From NCBI GenBank assembly GCA_022340285.1, contig JAJDOG010000057.1:1-64000 (forward strand): DNA of 64,000 nucleotides, read 5' to 3'. Below the pieces are notes generated by a model. It ran no database searches, was not told the origin of the DNA, and worked only from the letters and a program-made list of their open reading frames with translations. Below, one piece after another: positions 17,321 to 24,611 of this stretch; position 1 is the stretch's first letter; every line of letters starts with the position of its first letter. The DNA comes from Betaproteobacteria bacterium (GTDB lineage Bacteria; Pseudomonadota; Gammaproteobacteria; Burkholderiales; SG8-39). The position numbers and the translations under genes were made by a program.

Positions 17321-18892
17321 TCAGAACTGGAAGTACAGGAACTCCGAGTTCCGGTGCAGGTTGATGATCACGGTAAACGCCACCACTGCGGCGATCACTC
17401 CCAGCGCGGCCCGCGGGCGCCACAGCAGAAGCCGAGCAGGTTGCGAATCTCTGGGGATCCCGAGCGCTGGCTTGAAACGCGCCATGATCTGTTGCGTGTT
17501 GGGCGCGAACCACGCGATCGCCAGCAGGATGATCATCCAGTTGACCAGCCCGCCGCGCACGAGTCCGCGCCCCTCCGAGAAATCCATGCCGTGCACGGCC
17601 AGCCACTGCCCGAAGGCGCCCCATTTCGCGAGCAGCAGACCGGGCAGCGCGAATCCGTGAAAGCCGAACATGCCCTTGAGGATCATGACGGCGTCGTGCA
17701 TGTTCGCCGCCCGGAAGAGCGCGAGCCCGACCAGCCAGCAGGCGAAGGTCAGCAGGATCGCAAGCGGGCGTCCCCACCACGTCGAGTGGCCGCGCTTGCG
17801 CCCGAGTCGCCGGTCGCGGTGCTTGCGCATGGTTCGCCAGACCTGGTTCACGGCGAGATAGAAACCGTGCAGGGCGCCGAACACGACGTAGGTCCAGCCC
17901 GCACCGTGCCACACGCCGCACAGGATCATCGTCACGATCAGACTGTAGTAGCGTCGCGCTGCGCTCTTGCGATGTCCGCCGAGCGGAACGAACACATAGT
18001 CGCGCAGAAAGCGCGAGAGCGTCATGTGCCACCGCTGCCAGAGGTCGGACATGTTGACCGCCTTGTACGGTGAGTGAAAGTTCAACGGCAGCGTGACCCC
18101 GAAGAGCCGCGAGAGGCCGATCGCCATGTCGGAATAGCCCGAAAAATCGAAATAGAGCTGGAGCGAGTAGGCGAGCACGGCGCTCCATGCCTCGACGAAC
18201 GTGGGCTCGACGCCGGAACCCGGCAGCGAGAAGAGCGGGCCCACGTACGGCCCGATCCCGTCGGCCAGGATCACCTTCTTGAAGAGCCCGATGATGAAGA
18301 TGGTCAGACCCACGGCCACGTTCTCCGCGCGCAGTCGATAGGTCTCGCTCTTGGCGAACTGCGGCATCATTTCGGCGTGATGCAGGATCGGCCCGGCGAT
18401 GAGGTGCGGGAAGTAGGTGACGAAGAGGCAGTAGTGGACGAAGCGGTACTCCTGCACCTTCCCTTGCCAGGTGTCCACCAGGAACGCGATCTGGGTGAAC
18501 GTGAAGAAGGAGATCCCCAGGGGGAGAATGATGTTCGCGTGGGGAAACGACGTGCCGACCAGCTCGCCCACGTTCTCGAGGAAGAAGTTGGCGTACTTGT
18601 AGTAGCCGAGCAGCGCGAGATCGCCCGCCACGGCAATGAACAGCATCAGCTTCGCCCGGGCGAGATCGCCGGCCGCGCGCGCCTTGCCGATCCGCATTCC
18701 GAGGACGTAATTGAAGACGATGGAGCCGAGCAGCAGGCCGACGTAGATCGGGTTCCACCAGCCGTAGAAGAAGAGCGAGGCCGCGGCTAGCCATCCGGCT
18801 GCCAGCGCGTGGTTCGTCCGGGCGACCACGTAGAAGACCGCGAACGTGATCGGGAGGAAGAAGAAGATGAATGCGTGGGAATTGAACAGCAT
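17321..18892 (-). CDS. MBOAT-family membrane O-acyltransferase (AlgI/DltB-like)
   Basis: 523 aa polytopic membrane protein starting MLFNSHAFIFFFLPITFAVFY, the usual N-terminus of AlgI-type MBOATs. It has PLGISFFTFTQIAFLVD, YFPHLIAGPI, LWQRWHMTLSRFLRDYVF and the catalytic-His region GVWHGAGWTYVVFGALHG. MBOATs carry acyl groups across the inner membrane to extracytoplasmic acceptors. There are no alginate or other exopolysaccharide synthesis genes nearby. Instead it lies 7 bp downstream of the Fe-S/FAD fusion gene, which is an unusual context. Confidence 0.92.
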   Translation of the reverse strand: MLFNSHAFIFFFLPITFAVFYVVARTNHALAAGWLAAASLFFYGWWNPIYVGLLLGSIVFNYVLGMRIGKARAAGDLARAKLMLFIAVAGDLALLGYYKYANFFLENVGELVGTSFPHANIILPLGISFFTFTQIAFLVDTWQGKVQEYRFVHYCLFVTYFPHLIAGPILHHAEMMPQFAKSETYRLRAENVAVGLTIFIIGLFKKVILADGIGPYVGPLFSLPGSGVEPTFVEAWSAVLAYSLQLYFDFSGYSDMAIGLSRLFGVTLPLNFHSPYKAVNMSDLWQRWHMTLSRFLRDYVFVPLGGHRKSAARRYYSLIVTMILCGVWHGAGWTYVVFGALHGFYLAVNQVWRTMRKHRDRRLGRKRGHSTWWGRPLAILLTFACWLVGLALFRAANMHDAVMILKGMFGFHGFALPGLLLAKWGAFGQWLAVHGMDFSEGRGLVRGGLVNWMIILLAIAWFAPNTQQIMARFKPALGIPRDSQPARLLLWRPRAALGVIAAVVAFTVIINLHRNSEFLYFQF

Positions 18893-18899
18893 CGGCAGG

Positions 18900-21548
18900 C
18901 TAGGTGGCCTGTAGCGCCGACCAGTCGCCGACTTTCAGACTCGCCAACTCGGCGGTCACATCGCGCTGCGCTTTCACGGCGCCCGTCACACCCGACATGA
19001 GCGTGGGGTGGCCGATGAGAATCGCGCCGGCCAGCCGGCCGCTGCGATCGACGACGAGCTTGCGATACTGGTACTCCGCCGCGTCCTCGTGGACGATGAC
19101 CTCCTCTCCGTCGCCTTCCGGATTGACGCGCCCCACGGACGCGACATCCGCGCCGACGACCTTGAGAATGGTGAAGGCCACCGGCTCGCGGTAGGTCCGG
19201 TCGCCGCTCAGCGCATTGACGGCGGCCACCTCGCCCTGCTCGGCCGCGACCGGCCAGAGACCCGGGATGCGGCCGTCGAACTCCGCGACGTCCCCGGCCG
19301 CGTAGATGTTGGGCACGTCCGTCCGCATGTGATCGTCCACGATCACGCCGCGCCGCGTCGCAATCCCGCATGCTTGCGCGAGCGCGATGTTCGGTGCGAT
19401 GCCCGCCGCGACGATGAAGACGTCCGCGGGAACCTCGATTCCGGTGCTGAGCCGCACGTAGATATGCCCGTCGTCGCTGCGCGCCACGCGCCGGATCTCC
19501 GTGGAGACCTGGAAAGCGATGCCCAGTCCTTCGAGATAGCGTCGCAGGAGTTGCCCGGCCGGCTCGTCGAGCTGACGATGCAATAACCACGGGTTGCGGT
19601 CGAGCACGGTGACCTGAACGCCGAGCTTGGTCAGCGCGTAGGCGGCTTCCAGTCCGAGCAATCCGCCGCCGGCGATCACCGCCTGTCGGGCCTGGGTGGC
19701 CTGCGCGTAGCGCCGGATCTCCATCGCGTCGTTCGCCGAGCGCACCACGAAGCAGCCCGCTCCCCCGTGGCCCTCGATCTCGGGCACGAAGCTCGAGCTG
19801 CCCATCGCGAGAATGAGCCGGTCGTAGCGGAGCGTGTCCCCGGTCGCGAGCGTCACGGCCTGCGCGGCCGGGTCGACCGCGCTCGCGGTGGTGTTCAGCC
19901 AGCAGGTGACTTCGCGCTCCTCGTACCACTTGTCCGGCAGCAGATAGAGTCCCTGCATCGCCGAGCGCCCGTAGATCAGCCGGGTGATCGCCATGCGGTT
20001 ATAGAGCGGGTGGTTCTCTTCTGCAACGACGTGGATCGCGCAGACGGGGTGGCGACGTCGGGCGTAGTCGGCCGCGGTGATGCCGGCGATGCCGTTGCCG
20101 ATGATCACGACGTCCTTGATGTTCGCATCGTATTGCGAGGAGGTGGGGTACTCGGGAAGCTTGCGTCGCTCGGGCTTGAGCGCGATCGCCACGCGTCCTT
20201 GCTGGACCTTTGCGCAGCAGGCCATGCGGGTGTTGGGTGCATAGCCGAGCCGCTCGAGCGTGCTCTTCTCGTCGCTCTCGGCCGGAGAGAGGTTTTCCAT
20301 GCCTTCGCGCACCGCGATCGGATCGGCGCCGCACACGCCCATCCGGCAGCCGGACTCGATCTCGCCGCCGCAGCCCTCGATCACCTCGAGGAGGCTCTGG
20401 CCGGCGCTCGCGGCGATACGCTGATCGTCGGGCTGGATCACCACTTCCGCCTGCTGGCGCGAGCTCGCGCGCCGCATCGCCTGGGCGGCGTTTTCGCCCA
20501 CGCGCGCGCCCTGTTGCGCGGTCTTCTGGATGACATGCTCGAGAAAGAGGCGCTCGGTGCGAAAGCAGCGGACGATCCATACCAGCGCGATGCCGATCAC
20601 CACCGTACGCAGCGCCCAGGGCGCCGCAGGAGGAATGCTCACGCCCCCGAGCTGCTCCACACCCGACGCCATCGCGGGCGCCACGAACCAGTAATAGAGC
20701 GCGATCGCCGCCGCGCCGAACACGACGGTCAGGCGATTGCGCGGCAGTTTCAGGAAAACATCCAGCACCTGGAACAGGGCGAGGCTCAGCGCGCACCACA
20801 GGCCGAAATGCGCATAGATCTGCGGGAGCGATTCGTCGGTGGACACGGTGTAGAACGCGTAGATGAATCCGGGAAGCGCGCCGGCGAAGACCCGCCGGTA
20901 GCCGACGTAGTGACGGTCGTCGTCGTACTGGTCCGCGAGGTAGGCGATGGAAGGATTGAAGTCATAGCAGTTCTTGGTGCACCCGACGCACGGCTTGCAA
21001 TGCGCGTTGGGAAGCACCGCGAAAGGCGCCTGGCCGTAGAGGCGCTGGACCGGGAGCAGGGGACAGATGCTGCTGCACCAGCCGCTCTTGCCCTTGAAGA
21101 CGAGGCCGCCGAGAAACGCGCCGCCGAGCCCAAACAGCACCAGCGCCGCCGAGGCGACGCCGCTGCCGTCGAATAGCCACTTGCGCGACGAGACCAGCAC
21201 GAAGAAGAGCGCGATGCCCACAACGAAGCTGTACTCGCGGATTTGCGGCGTGTGCGCGAGCCCGCGCGTGAAGCCGGCCATGCGCGGCAGCTGGTTGAGC
21301 GCGGCCATCGGGCAGAGATTGCGCCACAGCCCCGGCACGACGAGCATCACGAGCGGCAGGCTCGGTACCAATACCTGCCAGAGCAACACGCGTCCGCGCT
21401 CCGGATTCACGACGAGCAGCAAGGCGACCGCGAGCGCGGTCGCGATCGAGGCTGCGCGGAGCGCGAACCAAACCCACCCGGGAACCCTGGTCGGGATCTG
21501 AGTGTAGTTCGGGAACGGAGGTCGGGCAGTGCCTGCGGTCTGCGCCAT
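18900..21548 (-). CDS. membrane Fe-S / [2Fe-2S] ferredoxin / FAD-NAD(P) oxidoreductase fusion
   Basis: About 882 aa in three parts. Residues ~1-370 are a polytopic membrane region with Fe-S motifs (LCPMAALNQ, GWCSSICPLLPVQRLYG and CKPCVGCTKNCYDFNP, a CxxCxxCxxxC cluster) reminiscent of NosR/RdxA-type proteins. Residues ~375-470 are a ferredoxin-like domain (ESGCRMGVCGADP, later MACCAKV). Residues ~480-880 are a NirB-like FAD/NAD(P) oxidoreductase (VVIIGNGIAGITAAD, AVIAGGGLLGLEAAYAL, NIYAAGDVAEF). It probably passes electrons between NAD(P)H and a membrane or periplasmic partner. The start is the ATG at 21548 or the GTG at 21554. It directly follows the CNBD gene. Confidence 0.85.
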   Translation of the reverse strand: MAQTAGTARPPFPNYTQIPTRVPGWVWFALRAASIATALAVALLLVVNPERGRVLLWQVLVPSLPLVMLVVPGLWRNLCPMAALNQLPRMAGFTRGLAHTPQIREYSFVVGIALFFVLVSSRKWLFDGSGVASAALVLFGLGGAFLGGLVFKGKSGWCSSICPLLPVQRLYGQAPFAVLPNAHCKPCVGCTKNCYDFNPSIAYLADQYDDDRHYVGYRRVFAGALPGFIYAFYTVSTDESLPQIYAHFGLWCALSLALFQVLDVFLKLPRNRLTVVFGAAAIALYYWFVAPAMASGVEQLGGVSIPPAAPWALRTVVIGIALVWIVRCFRTERLFLEHVIQKTAQQGARVGENAAQAMRRASSRQQAEVVIQPDDQRIAASAGQSLLEVIEGCGGEIESGCRMGVCGADPIAVREGMENLSPAESDEKSTLERLGYAPNTRMACCAKVQQGRVAIALKPERRKLPEYPTSSQYDANIKDVVIIGNGIAGITAADYARRRHPVCAIHVVAEENHPLYNRMAITRLIYGRSAMQGLYLLPDKWYEEREVTCWLNTTASAVDPAAQAVTLATGDTLRYDRLILAMGSSSFVPEIEGHGGAGCFVVRSANDAMEIRRYAQATQARQAVIAGGGLLGLEAAYALTKLGVQVTVLDRNPWLLHRQLDEPAGQLLRRYLEGLGIAFQVSTEIRRVARSDDGHIYVRLSTGIEVPADVFIVAAGIAPNIALAQACGIATRRGVIVDDHMRTDVPNIYAAGDVAEFDGRIPGLWPVAAEQGEVAAVNALSGDRTYREPVAFTILKVVGADVASVGRVNPEGDGEEVIVHEDAAEYQYRKLVVDRSGRLAGAILIGHPTLMSGVTGAVKAQRDVTAELASLKVGDWSALQAT

Positions 21549-21554
21549 CGTCAC

Positions 21555-22037
21555 TTAGCGTACGATGCGCAGGAGCCGCTGGGTCATCTCGCGCAGCCGC
21601 AGCGAGAGGATCCTCGCAAGGTCTGCGACGACATCACGCGCCAGCGCGGGATCGCGGGCGCTCATCACTTCGAGCGCTTTCGCGTCGATACGGAAAAGCT
21701 CGCCGTCGCTCAGCGCGCGCACCGTGGCGGAGCGTGGCAGGCCGTCGAAGAACGACTGCTCGCCGATGATCGAATGCTCCTCGATCGCCGACAGCAGGAA
21801 CTCCTTGCCTTGCTCGGTGCGCGCCACGGCCTCGAGCCGGCCGTTCGCGACGATGTAGAAGTCGCGGCTCTGCTCGCCGGCCTCGAGGAGCGTCTCGCCC
21901 TGCGCGAAACGGCGGTGCTGGGCATACCCGAGCAGCTTCGACCAGCCGGACTCGGAGAGTTGCGCGAGGAAGACCGGCGAGGCCGACTCCGGCTCGCGGT
22001 CCGGATTCTCGTAATTGAAGAACGAGGTGAAGTCCAT
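21555..22037 (-). CDS. cyclic nucleotide-binding-domain protein without DNA-binding domain
   Basis: 160 aa from MDFTSFFNYENP at 22037, with GAGGAG upstream. A single Crp/CNBD beta-roll is visible: FAQGETLLEAGEQSRDFYIVANGRLEAV, SIIGEQSFFDGLPRSATVRAL, where GEQSFFDGLPRSAT is the phosphate-binding-cassette position. It ends in a helix without a helix-turn-helix, so it cannot be a classical Crp/Fnr regulator. It may sense a nucleotide or act as a docking subunit for the redox fusion encoded immediately downstream. It is first in the operon and divergent from the multihaem cytochrome. Confidence 0.85.
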   Translation of the reverse strand: MDFTSFFNYENPDREPESASPVFLAQLSESGWSKLLGYAQHRRFAQGETLLEAGEQSRDFYIVANGRLEAVARTEQGKEFLLSAIEEHSIIGEQSFFDGLPRSATVRALSDGELFRIDAKALEVMSARDPALARDVVADLARILSLRLREMTQRLLRIVR

Positions 22038-22163
22038 GCCGCTTCGCTCCTCTCGATGCGCACGTTCGACGCGCATTGCCGCAGACTGCAGTAGGGTACC
22101 CGCATCGACGCTGGCCAAAAAGGGGCCTGGCGCCTAACCTCGTTCTGCGGGACGGGGGCCCCG

Positions 22164-24548
22164 ATGATCTGGCAGAATCGGCGGTCAAGTCTCCGCGAGT
22201 CGTCCCGCTTGGCCCGGTCCCGCAAGAAATCCCCCCCGCAGGCGTCATCACCCGAGCCCGCCGCGCGTGCACGCGGCCGCTCCAGGTACGCCTGGCCGGC
22301 GCTCACGGTGGCTGCCGTGCTCATCGCCGGTCTGCTGGCCACGATACTGTGGAAGCCGCAGGAGCCACCTGCGACCACCGCGCGGGGCAAAGCGGAATTC
22401 ATCGGCAGTCCCGCGTGCGGTGAATGCCACGCCGATGCATACCAGGCGTGGCAGGGCTCGCAACACCAGCGCGCGATGCAGCACGCGACCGATGCGACGG
22501 TGCGCGGCGATTTCAACGACGCAAAGTTCGACTACGCCGGCGTCGTGTCGACATTTTTTCGGCGCGACGGGAAGTTCTTCGTGCGCACGGACGGGCCGGA
22601 CGGCGCGCTCGCCGATTTCGAGGTCAAGTACACGTACGGGGTCTATCCGCTCCAGCAGTACCTGATCGCGTTTCCTGACGGGCGTATCCAGGCCCTGTCG
22701 ATCGCGTGGGACACGCGCGCGAAGGAAGCGGGCGGCGGGCGCTGGTTTCACCTCTATCCGGACGAACGCGTGGATTTTCGCGACGAGCTCCATTGGACGA
22801 AGCGCTCGCAGAACTGGAACTACATGTGCGCCGACTGTCATTCGACCGACGTCCGCAAGAACTACGACGCTGCGACCGACACGTTCAAGACGACCTGGTC
22901 CGAGATCACCGTCGGCTGCGAAGCGTGTCACGGTCCCGGGTCGCGTCACCGTCGCTGGGCCAACAACTCGGCGAACGAGAAAAGCGCCGATCCGACGCGT
23001 GGTCTGACGGTGGCGCTCGACGAACGGCATGGCGCGACCTGGAAAATCGACACCGCAACGGGCAACGCGACGCGGAGCGCCATCAAGCGCACGGATCGGG
23101 AGATCGAGGTCTGTGCGCAATGCCACGCGCGCCGAAGCCAGATTGCCGAGGGATACCACGCCGGCAAGCCCTTTCTCGACTACTACCGGCCCACACTTCT
23201 TTCAGCCGGTCTCTATCACCCCGACGGACAGCAGCGCGCCGAAGTGTACGTGTGGGGCTCGTTCCTGCAGAGCAAGATGTATCGGGCGGGCGTGACATGC
23301 AGCGACTGCCACGATCCGCATACCCAGAAGCTGCGTGCGGAAGGCAACGCCGTGTGCGCCCAGTGTCACTTGCCCGCAAAGTACGACGCGCCGTCGCACC
23401 ATTTCCACAAGGCGGGCGCGCGCTGCGTCGACTGCCACATGCCGGCCGCGACCTACATGGTCGTCGACCCGCGGCGTGACCACAGTCTGCGCGTTCCGCG
23501 ACCCGATCTGTCGGTGGCGCTGGGAGTGCCGAACGCGTGCAACGGATGTCATGCCGACAAAACCGCACAATGGGCGGACGATGCCGTGCGCAAGCTGTAC
23601 GGCCACCGGCCGGAAGGCTTTCAGCGCTTCGCCGGCACGCTTGCGGCGGCCGAACGAGGCGACGCGCGCGCGGGCGCGAACCTCGCGGTGGTTTCGGGAG
23701 ACCTGTCGCAGCCGGCCATTGCGCGTGCCACGGCGGCCGAATCGCTCGCGAGATTTCCCTCGCAAGCGACCCTCGCGGCGCTCCAGCGCGGGTTGACGGA
23801 CGCCGACCCGATGGTTCGCCGCGCGAGCGTGACCGCGGCGGCGGCGCTGCCAAGCGCGCAACGGGCATCGCTCGTTGCGCCGCTCCTCGACGATCCGGTG
23901 CGTACGGTCCGTATCGAGGCGGCCTCGGCGCTGGCCGGCGTGCCCGACAGCGCGCTCGATCGAGCGCAGCAGGCCGGCTTCGCACGCGCCGCCGCCGAGT
24001 TCGAGGCCGCGCAGCGCTATAACGCGGACCGGCCCGAAGCGCGTACGGCGCTCGGAACCTTCTACGCGCAGCGTGGGCGAGCCGCGGAAGCCGAGCGGGA
24101 GTACCGGGCGGCGCTTGCAATGGACCCGCGTCACGTTCCGGCTTATGTGAATCTCGCCGACCTGTTCCGCTCGCAGCAACGCGAGGCCGACGCGGAGGCG
24201 GTGCTGCAGGAGGGATTGAAGCGATTTCCCGAGAGCGCTGCGCTCCAGCACGCGTACGGACTTTCGCTCGTGAGGCTGAAGCGGATGCCTGAGGCGCTCG
24301 ACGCGCTGGCGCGATCGGTGGGGCTCGCGCCCGACGACGCGCGCTTCGCGTACGTTTACGCGGTGGCGTTGAACTCGAGCGGGAACACGCGCGCGGCGCT
24401 CGCGGAGATCGATCGCGCCCTCGCGCGGCATCCCGATGATCGCGATCTCCTCAACGCGGGCGCGGCGTTCGCGCGCGACTCGGGAAACAGCGCTGCGATG
24501 GCCCGGTATATGAAGCGGCTTGCGGCGCTACCCGGCGCGCAACGCTGA
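22164..24548 (+). CDS. membrane-anchored eight-heme c-type cytochrome with HEAT/TPR tail
   Basis: 794 aa. An N-terminal anchor (YAWPALTVAAVLIAGLLATILW) is followed by eight CxxCH haem motifs: CGECH, CADCH, CEACH, CAQCH, CSDCH, CAQCH, CVDCH and CNGCH (residues ~80-460). After residue ~500 come HEAT-like repeats and then several TPRs (YRAALAMDPRHVPAYVNLADL). The haem part resembles cytochrome c554-type domains. It is predicted to be periplasmic, carrying electrons and binding partner proteins through the repeats. It is divergently transcribed from the CNBD/Fe-S/FAD operon, a natural electron donor or acceptor. Confidence 0.88.
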   Translation: MIWQNRRSSLRESSRLARSRKKSPPQASSPEPAARARGRSRYAWPALTVAAVLIAGLLATILWKPQEPPATTARGKAEFIGSPACGECHADAYQAWQGSQHQRAMQHATDATVRGDFNDAKFDYAGVVSTFFRRDGKFFVRTDGPDGALADFEVKYTYGVYPLQQYLIAFPDGRIQALSIAWDTRAKEAGGGRWFHLYPDERVDFRDELHWTKRSQNWNYMCADCHSTDVRKNYDAATDTFKTTWSEITVGCEACHGPGSRHRRWANNSANEKSADPTRGLTVALDERHGATWKIDTATGNATRSAIKRTDREIEVCAQCHARRSQIAEGYHAGKPFLDYYRPTLLSAGLYHPDGQQRAEVYVWGSFLQSKMYRAGVTCSDCHDPHTQKLRAEGNAVCAQCHLPAKYDAPSHHFHKAGARCVDCHMPAATYMVVDPRRDHSLRVPRPDLSVALGVPNACNGCHADKTAQWADDAVRKLYGHRPEGFQRFAGTLAAAERGDARAGANLAVVSGDLSQPAIARATAAESLARFPSQATLAALQRGLTDADPMVRRASVTAAAALPSAQRASLVAPLLDDPVRTVRIEAASALAGVPDSALDRAQQAGFARAAAEFEAAQRYNADRPEARTALGTFYAQRGRAAEAEREYRAALAMDPRHVPAYVNLADLFRSQQREADAEAVLQEGLKRFPESAALQHAYGLSLVRLKRMPEALDALARSVGLAPDDARFAYVYAVALNSSGNTRAALAEIDRALARHPDDRDLLNAGAAFARDSGNSAAMARYMKRLAALPGAQR

Positions 24549-24611
24549 GCCGGGGTGTAATGCCGGATAATCGCGGGATCGTCGCGCGATTGCAGCCGAA
24601 AGGGGAGCCTG

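Noticed and set aside
19767-21176. 469-aa plus-strand ORF across the redox fusion gene
   Set aside because: Composition (His/Arg/Asp-rich, no motif) and full overlap with a clearly coding minus-strand gene mark it as a shadow ORF.
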